A DNA stretch of 5,201 bases. Origin: an uncultured Ruminococcus sp. GTDB taxonomy: Bacteria > Bacillota > Clostridia > Oscillospirales > Ruminococcaceae. The stretch covers positions 1 to 5,201 of the forward strand of contig CAMJES010000177.1 in the NCBI GenBank assembly GCA_946404705.1. The letters run 5' to 3'. This document shows, piece by piece, positions 1 to 4,875 of the stretch (positions are counted from its first letter, which is position 1; every line of letters begins with the position of its first letter). The notes under the pieces were generated by a model, which worked only from the letters and a program-made list of their open reading frames with translations, searched no databases and was not told the DNA's origin. A program made the position numbers and the translations under genes.

Positions 1-1155
1 CAAAATAACAGGATCATTACCACCACGACAACCACCACAGACTATCTGGACAAGCTTTTCATATTCATCAAGCGTAAGACGCACGGCGAATACCTTGACA
101 TTTTTATTTGAAAGACGTTCTACTTCATCCTTGAGTTCGGAGATCTCTTGATCCTTTTCGGCAAGAGCGTCTTCATCGGATTGAACAGCGACATCAACGG
201 GTCGGTTCTCTATCTCTTTTATACGCTGTTCAAGCTCCTGGTTTTTCAGCACAAGAACATCATTCTTTCGCTGTAATTCATCGTCATACGCTTCAAGCTC
301 GGCGTTGCGTTCACGGTATTCATCAAGTTCTTTGATCTTTGCTTCCGCCTCTGAAAGCTTTCGTTCCGCAGTATCCGCACGGCTTAATGCTATATTCCTG
401 TCAGTCCGAAGCTGCTGGTTCTCCTTATTTGTTTCGTTGTTTGCCTTGATCCAGAACTCTTTTTTCTCTTCCGCTTCTTCAAGATCCTTTTTCAGCTTGA
501 TAAAATCCTTATGCGTTGTGATATCGCCACTCATGACCTGCTCGACAAGCTCGGGAGGAGCATCGGGTTTGCTTATATCATAGGAAAGGGTAAGGGGAAG
601 ATTTTCAAAAGTTTCTTCACGTCCTCCAATAGTTGGAGAACTGCTGAATTCGTATCGCTGTATAAGGTTATATACCGTCTGGCGCTTGAATCCCATTGAA
701 GTGTACCAGCGTTCAAAGGTTCCCGAAGAGTGGTTTGCAAGGAGATCCTGCGCTTCTTTGAACTTTGCCCCGAGAATCGTAAAATAGCCGGCGGTTTCCT
801 GCCTTATAACTGCTTCGCAATTTCTTAAGCTTTGGGCAATGCCTGAATCCAACTCGGAATAATCAAATGCAGCAGCAACAGAAGCTTCACTCTGAACGGG
901 AGCAGGAGGTTCGGAAGGCTTGTCCTGCACAGCCATAGCTTTCCACACTTCGGGGACGTCATATTCTCCGTTTTCACGCCATTCGCTGTCAGCTGTACAA
1001 AGCCAGCATTTATCACATTCTGCTGTGCAGTCGGGATGATGCATATCCATTCCGTATTCAAAAAATCCTGCAGGGCAATAGTTGCCGAAAAATTCTTTTA
1101 AAACTACGTTTGGATAATGCTCACGAAATACTTCAAGATAAGTTTTTTCTGCCAT
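1..1155 (-). CDS. DUF3102-like coiled-coil protein with Cys-rich N-terminus (3' end cut off)
   Basis: The frame is open from the ATG at 1155 to the window edge, giving 385 residues without a stop; the C-terminus is missing. A GAAAGGA ribosome binding site lies about 10 nt before the ATG, and the gene starts 17 nt after the upstream gene ends. Residues 27-53 hold a Cys/His cluster (C27, H39, H40, C43, C47, C50, C53) like the CxxCW-type putative zinc motifs of small clostridial phage proteins. Residues about 100-225 fit the DUF3102 pattern: a helix with ILGAKFKEAQDLL, then FERWYTSMGFKRQTVYNLIQ, which reads as a helix-turn-helix, then a ParB-like helical region. Residues about 220-350 are a charged coiled coil. 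A segment beginning VFAVRLTLDEYEKL follows and may start another domain. The family is common in phages and ICEs of Firmicutes, with no settled function; DNA binding is an inference from the HTH-like segment. Family assignment is by pattern memory only. Confidence 0.85.
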   Translation of the reverse strand, partial: MAEKTYLEVFREHYPNVVLKEFFGNYCPAGFFEYGMDMHHPDCTAECDKCWLCTADSEWRENGEYDVPEVWKAMAVQDKPSEPPAPVQSEASVAAAFDYSELDSGIAQSLRNCEAVIRQETAGYFTILGAKFKEAQDLLANHSSGTFERWYTSMGFKRQTVYNLIQRYEFSSSPTIGGREETFENLPLTLSYDISKPDAPPELVEQVMSGDITTHKDFIKLKKDLEEAEEKKEFWIKANNETNKENQQLRTDRNIALSRADTAERKLSEAEAKIKELDEYRERNAELEAYDDELQRKNDVLVLKNQELEQRIKEIENRPVDVAVQSDEDALAEKDQEISELKDEVERLSNKNVKVFAVRLTLDEYEKLVQIVCGGCRGGNDPVIL

Positions 1156-1172
1156 ACTTGACAAATCCTTTC

Positions 1173-1373
1173 TTATGCCTTATAATAAGGCTGTATAGTA
1201 TTGTTTTGAGCCTGTTTCGGTGGCAGCCGATAAGGCTCTTTTTTTGTGCAGTTTTCTGCGGAACAGCCTCTCGGCTCACCTGTATCGAGTAAGTAGTGGC
1301 ATCCTCTTTCACCGTTGTTATATCCGCCATACGTCCGATAGTGTCCGCAGCCTTTACAGCTTGTCCTGCTCAT
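1173..1373 (-). CDS. Small Cys-rich putative zinc-binding protein, 66 aa
   Basis: The start at 1373 is fixed by GAGGAGGAA placed 4 nt upstream, inside the end of the preceding 39-aa gene, which it overlaps by 20 bp. The reading frame extends further upstream, but those extra residues have no ribosome binding site and lie over the preceding genes. The protein begins MSRTSCKGCGHYR and has C6, C9, H10, C25, H26, C37 and C42. The arrangement CxxCxY/H, then CHYLLDTGEPRGC, then C matches a widespread family of tiny uncharacterised proteins in clostridial phages and ICEs. The spacing suggests a single structural zinc site. Function is unknown. The tail after residue 45 is polar and lacks predicted structure. 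Confidence 0.83.
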   Translation of the reverse strand: MSRTSCKGCGHYRTYGGYNNGERGCHYLLDTGEPRGCSAENCTKKEPYRLPPKQAQNNTIQPYYKA

Positions 1374-1473
1374 CGTCTTCCTCCTCAAAGCAGAGCAGAA
1401 TGTTCTCCGCTGTCTGCAGGATAAGGCAGCCGATAAGCGCTGCTGCAATAACGATCATAATGATCTTATACAT
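1354..1473 (-). CDS. 39-aa single-span membrane peptide
   Basis: This short frame (MYKIIMIVIAAALIGCLI...) has a strong ribosome binding site, GAGGAGG, about 9 nt before the ATG. Residues 4-19 form one hydrophobic stretch long enough to cross the membrane, preceded by a lysine and followed by a soluble tail ending in an acidic run (EEEDDEQDKL). It overlaps the gene before it by 8 bp (AATGTATAA) and the gene after it by 20 bp. The acidic run is encoded by the GAG GAG GAA GAC GAT stretch that serves as the next gene's ribosome binding site, so part of the C-terminal sequence may be dictated by that signal. I do not recognise a family. It could be a small membrane protein in its own right or mainly a translational relay to the Cys-rich gene. 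Confidence 0.68.
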   Translation of the reverse strand: MYKIIMIVIAAALIGCLILQTAENILLCFEEEDDEQDKL

Positions 1474-1636
1474 TCTTTGCCGCCTCCTCGGTTCTTTTCT
1501 TTATGATACGGAATAAGACCTCTGCACAAGCTTCTGCGGACGGCTTGCCGTAGATCTCGATGCGTCTGCCGTCTTGGGCGTATGTAACCGTGTCCGGTTC
1601 TCTGCCTTCGATTTCGGGAATTTTGATTTCTTTCAT
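1466..1636 (-). CDS. Small hypothetical protein, 56 aa
   Basis: Two in-frame ATGs are available, at 1654 and 1636. The second is preferred because AAAGGAAG lies 7 nt before it; the first overlaps the previous stop as ATGA and has no clear ribosome binding site. The protein begins MKEIKIPEIEGREPDTV. It has a short beta-like region (TVTYAQDGRRIEIYGKP) followed by a helix (SAEACAEVLFRIIKKRTEEAAK). Small proteins of this look recur in clostridial phage early regions, but I cannot name a family or a function. It overlaps the following membrane peptide gene by 8 bp, which suggests coupled translation. Confidence 0.78.
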   Translation of the reverse strand: MKEIKIPEIEGREPDTVTYAQDGRRIEIYGKPSAEACAEVLFRIIKKRTEEAAKNV

Positions 1637-1650
1637 GGTATCACTTCCTT

Positions 1651-1920
1651 TCATTTATCCTGCGCAGCATATTCAGCAAGTTTTTTGTCGATAATATTCA
1701 GCTTGTCACAAGCTGTTTCCGAAAGAGCTTTTATAGCGTCAAGTACATCGGAAGCAACTCCGGCAGCAGAATCTTTTTTTACCAGTTGTTCTGCATTATT
1801 AAGATAATAACCAGCTGAAATAGCCGCGGCTTTTATCTGTTCCAGAACGCACGATGCCTCTACGAGCTCGTTATAAATGATGTCGTCGTATATATCCTGC
1901 AGTTTTACTTGTTTTGACAT
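1651..1920 (-). CDS. Helical hypothetical protein, 89 aa
   Basis: The start at 1920 (MSKQVKLQDIYDD) has GAGGTGA about 6 nt upstream. An alternative GTG three codons earlier falls within that ribosome binding site and is rejected. The sequence is almost all alpha-helical by eye, with heptad-like stretches at residues 15-45 and 58-86, and no Cys cluster, signal peptide or membrane span. It starts 18 nt after the stop of the HTH gene and ends 14 nt before the next ATG, so it belongs to the same leftward operon. No family is recognised and no function is proposed. Confidence 0.8.
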   Translation of the reverse strand: MSKQVKLQDIYDDIIYNELVEASCVLEQIKAAAISAGYYLNNAEQLVKKDSAAGVASDVLDAIKALSETACDKLNIIDKKLAEYAAQDK

Positions 1921-1938
1921 TTCTCTCACCTCACTTTC

Positions 1939-2133
1939 TTATCTCTCAATTCCAAGCACCTTTGCGATGCAGTCTGCCATGCGCTCGCTCTCTCGTGCAC
2001 CGCACATGAATGCTTCTATCGTGCCGACAGTATATCCAGTTGCTTTTGAAAGGTCAGCATATTTCCAACCTCTTATTGACAACTGCTTTTTTACTTCGGC
2101 AATAAACAACTTGTATATATTAATCACCCCCAT
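1939..2133 (-). CDS. Small Cro/C1-type HTH regulator, 64 aa
   Basis: The protein reads as one XRE-type HTH domain: residues 12-62 run through VKKQLSIRGWKYADLSKATGY, TVGTIEAFMCG and RMADCIAKVLGIE, the usual five-helix pattern with the recognition helix at about 35-44. It is the first gene of the leftward operon and lies divergent to the repressor/protease pair, the position of Cro or an excisionase-like regulator in phages and ICEs. It would bind operators in 2134-2389. The start is uncertain: the ATG at 2133 has no ribosome binding site before it, and the only good match (GGGGGTGAT) begins at the G of that ATG. Longer in-frame readings to 2211 begin with TTG and have no better signal. The HTH domain itself is not affected by this choice. 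Confidence 0.82.
   Translation of the reverse strand: MGVINIYKLFIAEVKKQLSIRGWKYADLSKATGYTVGTIEAFMCGARESERMADCIAKVLGIER
2123..2131 (-). promoter_or_regulatory. Misplaced Shine-Dalgarno match inside the start of the HTH gene
   Basis: GGGGGTGAT matches the consensus GGAGGTGAT at eight of nine bases, but it starts within the only ATG of the HTH gene instead of upstream. In the same frame the codon 8 nt after the GGGGG core is ATA at 2118-2116; a TTG lies farther on, at 2109-2107, 17 nt away. Either the gene starts leaderless-style or with a poor site at 2133, or a rare non-ATG codon is used. Which is true cannot be decided from sequence. Confidence 0.45.
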
Positions 2134-2166
2134 TTTGTGATATTTGATAATTTTTGTTCGGAAACC

Positions 2167-2195
2167 TTGACAAAAGCAAATAAAAAATGTACTAT
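2167..2195 (+). promoter_or_regulatory. Candidate rightward promoter (TTGACA-17-TACTAT)
   Basis: A perfect -35 box TTGACA at 2167-2172 is followed after 17 bp by TACTAT at 2190-2195, four of six matches to consensus. Transcription would begin near 2202 and run toward the repressor gene with a leader of about 190 nt. It faces the candidate leftward promoter at 2211-2240. The long leader is a mark against it as the main repressor promoter. Confidence 0.4.
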
Positions 2196-2210
2196 ATAAG
2201 TGTTGAAGCA

Positions 2211-2240
2211 AATATAGCGTGTGCTTGAAACTATAATCAA
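2211..2240 (-). promoter_or_regulatory. Candidate leftward operon promoter, proximal (TTGATT-18-TATATT)
   Basis: On the minus strand TTGATT (2240-2235) is followed after 18 bp by TATATT (2216-2211), five of six matches to the -10 consensus. Initiation would be near 2204, about 70 nt before the HTH gene. The -35 box is inside one arm of the inverted repeat at 2233-2255, so a protein bound there would block it. Confidence 0.45.
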
Positions 2241-2255
2241 TTAGCCGTTGATTAT
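2233..2255. promoter_or_regulatory. Inverted repeat, possible operator
   Basis: ATAATCAA (2233-2240) and TTGATTAT (2248-2255) are perfect 8-bp arms around a 7-bp centre. Size, position between two divergent regulators and overlap with a -35 box all suit a dimeric HTH repressor site. The arms are AT-rich, no T-run follows directly, and it is not a convincing terminator. Confidence 0.45.
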
Positions 2256-2294
2256 GGGTTGGTTTTGTATTGCCTTGTGTGTTATGTTTTCCTT

Positions 2295-2315
2295 ACAAGA
2301 TATATAATAGCACAC
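2295..2315 (-). repeat. Copy A of a split motif shared with the integrase upstream region
   Basis: On the plus strand this reads ACAAGATA, five bases, TAGCACAC. The region at 4839-4858 reads ACAAGATA, four bases, TAGCACAC. On the minus strand both cover the extended -10 box and start region of a candidate promoter. The shared arms may be a common operator or simply the conserved parts of two related promoters. Confidence 0.5.
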
Positions 2316-2332
2316 AAAATCGGTACTGTCAA
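2304..2332 (-). promoter_or_regulatory. Strong candidate leftward promoter, distal (TTGACA-17-TATTAT, extended -10)
   Basis: On the minus strand a perfect TTGACA (2332-2327) is separated by exactly 17 bp from TATTAT (2309-2304), with TG one base before it as an extended -10. It is the best promoter in the control region. Transcription would begin near 2297 and read leftward, leaving a leader of about 160 nt before the HTH gene and passing the inverted repeat and proximal promoter. On the plus strand the same bases contain a perfect TATAAT (2303-2308), but with no acceptable -35 box. Confidence 0.6.
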
Positions 2333-2389
2333 TACAAAATACCGAAAATATACACTTTTGTATCTTTTGCCAAAAAAGGAGTGAATAAA

Positions 2390-2722
2390 ATGTGTATTTT
2401 AGATAATATTTGTGTGTTATTAAAAGAACAACATAAAAAGCAAAAGGATTTGACAGATTATTTAGGAATAAGTAAGAATGCATTTACCAACTGGAAGAAT
2501 GGAGATAATACATCATATAAAAAATATCTTCCGCAAATAGCTGAATTTCTTGGCGTTTCGGTTGATTTTCTTGTTGGCAATGAGAAACAGAGCGACAATG
2601 AAAAGCTCTCTTTTGCTCTATTTGGAACATCAGACGTAGACGAAGAAGTTCTTGACGATGTACGCAAGTACGCCCAGATAACAAGAAAAATGAGGGAGGA
2701 AGAAAAGAAAGAGGGCAAATAA
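2390..2722 (+). CDS. XRE-family transcriptional repressor (ImmR/CI-like), 110 aa
   Basis: The ATG at 2390 is chosen because AAAGGAG lies 8 nt before it; the open frame extends upstream to 2270 but that part is promoter-like DNA and has no ribosome binding site. Residues 5-62 are a Cro/C1-type HTH domain: LLKEQHKKQKDLTDYLGI, then SKNAFTNWKNG as recognition helix and turn, then the typical closing YLPQIAEFLGVSVDFLVG. The rest (about 70-110) is a short charged helical tail seen in many clostridial XRE proteins. Its stop codon directly abuts the protease ATG, and that pairing is typical of the ImmR/ImmA switch of ICEBs1 and related phages, where the protease inactivates the repressor. I infer that it represses the leftward operon and possibly itself by binding in 2134-2389. 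A specific symbol is not justified. Confidence 0.88.
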   Translation: MCILDNICVLLKEQHKKQKDLTDYLGISKNAFTNWKNGDNTSYKKYLPQIAEFLGVSVDFLVGNEKQSDNEKLSFALFGTSDVDEEVLDDVRKYAQITRKMREEEKKEGK

Positions 2723-3130
2723 ATGACAACATACGAGGAATTATGTGCTATTGCCGAAAAAGATAATATTCTTATGCTTATCGGTAAGCTCCACGGATCT
2801 CCGTCAATGGCAATTTGTGATGATGGCGACTGTGCTGCAGTTTTTGACTATTCGCAGATAGATAGCAGTTCTATGCTTATGACTTGTACTGCTCATGAGA
2901 TAGGACATTGCGAAACAGGTTCTTTCTACAATGAAAACAGTCTTGAGCTTCGCAGCCGTATGGAATATCGTGCGAATAAATGGGCAATAAAAAAACTCGT
3001 TCCAAAGGACGAGATGAAAAAAGCAATTGAAAAAGATAATACCGAAGTGTGGCAGCTTGCCGAATACTTCGGCATTACCGAAGATATGATTAAGTTTGCT
3101 TTGTGGGTGTATTTTGATATTTCTGCGTAA
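2723..3130 (+). CDS. ImmA/IrrE-family metallopeptidase (anti-repressor), 135 aa
   Basis: The zinc-protease signature HEIGH is at residues 58-62 (ligands H58 and H62, catalytic E59). The expected downstream glutamate is E81 in EYRANKWA, matching the family's ExxAnxxA pattern, so the active site looks complete. The N-terminal part contains LHGSPSMAI, the usual start of the fold. At 135 residues it is at the short end of the family; ImmA of ICEBs1 is longer, at about 169 by memory. The ATG follows the repressor stop with no gap (TAAATG), and GAGG in the repressor's last codons can serve as ribosome binding site. By family precedent the enzyme cleaves the partner repressor upon DNA damage or another signal and derepresses the element; substrate and trigger here are inferred. 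Confidence 0.88.
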   Translation: MTTYEELCAIAEKDNILMLIGKLHGSPSMAICDDGDCAAVFDYSQIDSSSMLMTCTAHEIGHCETGSFYNENSLELRSRMEYRANKWAIKKLVPKDEMKKAIEKDNTEVWQLAEYFGITEDMIKFALWVYFDISA

Positions 3131-3155
3131 ACGCCGCAATTTGTTTGCAGGCGTT
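3130..3155 (+). other. Hairpin after the protease gene, without T-run
   Basis: AACGCCGCAA (3130-3139) pairs with TTGC (3145-3148) and GGCGTT (3150-3155), giving ten base pairs with one bulged A and a 5-nt loop. It starts at the last base of the protease stop codon. What follows is ATAAAAATACGG, so there is no U-tract for intrinsic termination in either direction. It may be a weak terminator or a 3'-end stabiliser. No good separate promoter for the next gene is visible in 3131-3216. Confidence 0.4.
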
Positions 3156-3216
3156 ATAAAAATACGGGCGTACACGAAAATCGAATTGATGCATAAAGAG
3201 ATTAGGAGGTATTGTT

Positions 3217-4737
3217 ATGGCAAAATGTAGTAAGTGTGGGCGCAAAGGTTTATTTTTTAAAGTAAATGAAAACGGTTTGTGCAAAGACTGCGCTGCGCTT
3301 GATATTATTGCTCACGAAAAAGCAAACCTGGAAACACAAATAAGTATGCGCAGAGCCGATCTTTCGGCTTTGCAGATTAAAATTGCCGAAGAAACCGAAC
3401 AGTTTGAAAGTATATCGGAGAATAGACAAAGCGTTTATAATAGCATCAAACGACAAGCAGAATATGATGCTATAAACAACATTCAGAATGAAATAGATTC
3501 CTTGAATATTGAACGTGGTAAAAAGGAATCAGAAATATCTGATATAACCGAACAGCTTAATAAAATAAATTCTGAATATGCTTCCATGCAAAAGAAGCTG
3601 TATAAAGTCAAAACCCTTTTTGAAAGCTATCAGAGTGCAAATAAACGATATGTAAAAGAGGGTGAAACGAATCTTGATGAAAGCTTTCTGAAGAACCTTG
3701 CTCCTACAGTTGAAATTGATTTGCAATGTATGACTATCAAGCAGCTGCGCAGCCTTTATAATCAGAATAAAAAGCTTATCCAGGACTGCTTGAAGAAGTA
3801 TGAGGGCAGATATACCACTAAAACAAATGCCGCCTTATACAAGCTTATGACTATTGCATTGGAAGCTGAATTGCAAAATATTTTATATAGTATTAATTTC
3901 GGTAAGCTCGAAAGTTCTATTGATGATGTTAAGGCTATGAGTGCAAAATACCTTGCTATTGCATCAGACGGCAATCAGAGCATAGCTCCTACCATTAAAA
4001 AGTTCATCGGAGAGATTGAATGCTTATTTATTGAAGCAGTTAAAATCGAATATGAATACTATGTTCAGAGAGAACGAATCAAGGAAGAACAGCGTGCCCT
4101 TCGTGAGCAAATGAAGCAGGAAGCAGAGGAACGAAAGGCTCTTGAGCAGGAAAGAAAGCGTATTGAAAAGGAAGAGCAGAAGTATCGGAACGAAATAGAC
4201 AATATCAGAGAGCAGCTTGAAACAGCTGATCCCGAAAAAGCACAGGTGCTTAACGAAAGAATTGCCGAGCTTGAAGGACAGATAGATCAAATAGAGGATA
4301 AGCGTGAGCAGATCGCTTCTCTTGAAAATGGCAAGGCTGGATATGTGTATATTATCAGCAATATTGGGTCCTTTGGTGATGATGTGTACAAAATCGGCAT
4401 GACCCGACGTATGGAGCCTATGGATAGAGTTAATGAGTTAGGAAATGCAAGCGTGCCGTTCCCGTTTGATGTTCACGGATTGATTTTCTCGGATGATGCT
4501 GTCGGACTTGAACATGATTTACATAGTATTTTTAATAATAAACGTGTAAATAAGGTTAATCTGCGCAAGGAATTCTTCAAAGTATCTCTTGATGAAATTG
4601 AAAAAATCGTTGATGAACGCTGTCCTTCAGCTGAATTTAAGCGCACTGCTTTAGCAGAACAGTATAGGCAGAGTTTGACGATGTCGGAAGCGGCATCAGA
4701 GCTTGATGATGAAGATTTAGCTGAAGATTTAGCGTGA
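3217..4737 (+). CDS. Zinc-ribbon, coiled-coil, DUF4041 and GIY-YIG (T5orf172) nuclease; SNIPE-like
   Basis: The ATG at 3217 has TAGGAGGT 6 nt upstream. Residues 4-25 form a zinc ribbon (C4, C7, C22, C25). Residues 30-135 are a long coiled coil. Residues about 160-290 (IDLQCMTIKQLRSLYNQNK onward) fit the DUF4041 family, which usually sits in front of a T5orf172 nuclease. A second, highly charged coiled coil spans 280-370. The C-terminal nuclease has GYVYII (Y376, Y378), YKIGMTRR (391-398), DRVNEL with R404, the E432 of LEHDLHSIF and KEFF at 451-454: all key positions of a GIY-YIG fold. The acidic tail ends in DDEDLAEDLA. DUF4041 plus GIY-YIG is the pairing I recall for SNIPE, a membrane-bound nuclease that cuts incoming phage DNA. 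Here no membrane span is visible; the zinc ribbon takes that place. Defence or superinfection exclusion is therefore an inference; a DNA-processing role for the element is the alternative. The gene is AT-rich compared with the recombinase. Confidence 0.87.
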   Translation: MAKCSKCGRKGLFFKVNENGLCKDCAALDIIAHEKANLETQISMRRADLSALQIKIAEETEQFESISENRQSVYNSIKRQAEYDAINNIQNEIDSLNIERGKKESEISDITEQLNKINSEYASMQKKLYKVKTLFESYQSANKRYVKEGETNLDESFLKNLAPTVEIDLQCMTIKQLRSLYNQNKKLIQDCLKKYEGRYTTKTNAALYKLMTIALEAELQNILYSINFGKLESSIDDVKAMSAKYLAIASDGNQSIAPTIKKFIGEIECLFIEAVKIEYEYYVQRERIKEEQRALREQMKQEAEERKALEQERKRIEKEEQKYRNEIDNIREQLETADPEKAQVLNERIAELEGQIDQIEDKREQIASLENGKAGYVYIISNIGSFGDDVYKIGMTRRMEPMDRVNELGNASVPFPFDVHGLIFSDDAVGLEHDLHSIFNNKRVNKVNLRKEFFKVSLDEIEKIVDERCPSAEFKRTALAEQYRQSLTMSEAASELDDEDLAEDLA

Positions 4738-4740
4738 TTT

Positions 4741-4767
4741 CTGCAAAATTTGCAGTTGACTGCAAAA
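4741..4767. repeat. CTGCAAA palindrome plus a third copy
   Basis: CTGCAAA (4741-4747), one base, then TTTGCAG (4749-4755) make a perfect palindrome, and CTGCAAAA recurs at 4760-4767. It begins 4 nt after the nuclease stop codon. It may be a protein-binding site or part of a recombination site near the integrase, but nothing in the window shows either. Confidence 0.35.
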
Positions 4768-4805
4768 AAATCCCTCTACTCGATGCGTCAACACCGAGTA
4801 GAGGG
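4764..4805 (-). terminator. Intrinsic terminator, leftward
   Basis: CCCTCTACTCG (4772-4782) and CGAGTAGAGGG (4795-4805) form a perfect 11-bp stem with a 12-nt loop. On the minus strand the stem is followed by ATTTTTTTGC, a classical U-tract; on the plus strand it is followed by CGAGAAG, so termination should work mainly leftward. No protein gene lies upstream on the minus strand within the gap, which points to a short non-coding transcript as its client. Confidence 0.75.
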
Positions 4806-4840
4806 CGAGAAGAACGGGTATGCTATACCACATCTCTGAC
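4764..4840 (-). ncRNA. Candidate small RNA of about 77 nt between nuclease and recombinase genes
   Basis: A promoter at 4875-4847 would start transcription near 4840, and the leftward terminator stops it at the T-run 4770-4764. The predicted RNA has a 5' single-stranded part of about 35 nt and ends in the 11-bp hairpin. It contains no plausible ORF and stops before the nuclease gene, so it is not antisense to either neighbouring coding sequence. No RNA family is recognised. It rests on two sequence signals at the right distance and is otherwise unproven. Confidence 0.45.
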
Positions 4841-4858
4841 AAGATAAGTATAGCACAC
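4818..4858. repeat. Imperfect inverted repeat in front of the recombinase, including copy B of the split motif
   Basis: GTATGCTATAC (4818-4828) and GTATAGCACAC (4848-4858) are inverted repeats with ten of eleven matches. The right arm belongs to copy B, ACAAGATA-N4-TAGCACAC at 4839-4858. Each arm reads TGCTATAC toward the centre, that is, an extended -10 box facing inward. The left arm could thus drive the recombinase from about 4836, although it lacks a -35 box. Operator, face-to-face promoters and recombination site are all possible. Confidence 0.45.
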
Positions 4859-4875
4859 CTCCGAGAAAAAATCAA
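4847..4875 (-). promoter_or_regulatory. Candidate leftward promoter (TTGATT-17-TATACT, extended -10)
   Basis: On the minus strand TTGATT (4875-4870) lies exactly 17 bp from TATACT (4852-4847), and TGC precedes the -10 as an extended element. The -35 box abuts the recombinase ribosome binding site, so polymerase or a repressor here could interfere with recombinase expression. Its -10 and start region match the distal immunity promoter (the split motif of 4839-4858). Confidence 0.55.

Larger units (their letters stand above)
2263..2363. repeat. Three copies of TTTTGTAT around the immunity promoters
   Basis: TTTTGTAT occurs on the plus strand at 2263-2270 and 2356-2363 and on the minus strand at 2339-2332. 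The first two in reading direction extend to TTTTGTATTG. The copy at 2332-2339 lies next to the -35 box of the distal leftward promoter and forms an inverted pair with 2356-2363 (16-bp spacing). They are candidate half-sites for one of the two HTH proteins. In AT-rich DNA some repetition arises by chance. Confidence 0.38.

Noticed and set aside
305..1061. Open frames on the plus strand (305-583, 511-699) and a second minus frame (825-1061)
   Set aside because: They lie across the continuous 385-codon minus-strand gene, have low-complexity Ser/Phe-rich or unfolded-looking translations and no ribosome binding sites.
1374..1448. Upstream extension of the 66-aa Cys-rich protein to 1448
   Set aside because: The extra 25 residues overlap the 39-aa gene entirely, have no ribosome binding site, and the start at 1373 has an excellent one.
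2303..2308. Perfect TATAAT on the plus strand as the repressor promoter
   Set aside because: No acceptable -35 box is found at 16-19 bp; the same bases are better explained as the complement of a well-spaced minus-strand promoter. It is not excluded, only weaker.
2270..2389. 40-residue N-terminal extension of the XRE repressor
   Set aside because: The stretch carries promoter and repeat signals, lacks a ribosome binding site, and the HTH domain begins properly after the ATG at 2390.
2723..3130. Repressor and protease as a toxin-antitoxin pair (HTH plus COG2856-like protein)
   Set aside because: The HEIGH site with the later EYRAN glutamate and the position beside divergent regulator and integrase fit an ImmR/ImmA switch better than a toxin-antitoxin module.
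4772..4805. Terminator for the nuclease gene in the rightward direction
   Set aside because: The stem is perfect but no T-run follows it on the plus strand; the T-run is on the minus-strand side. Some bidirectional activity remains possible.
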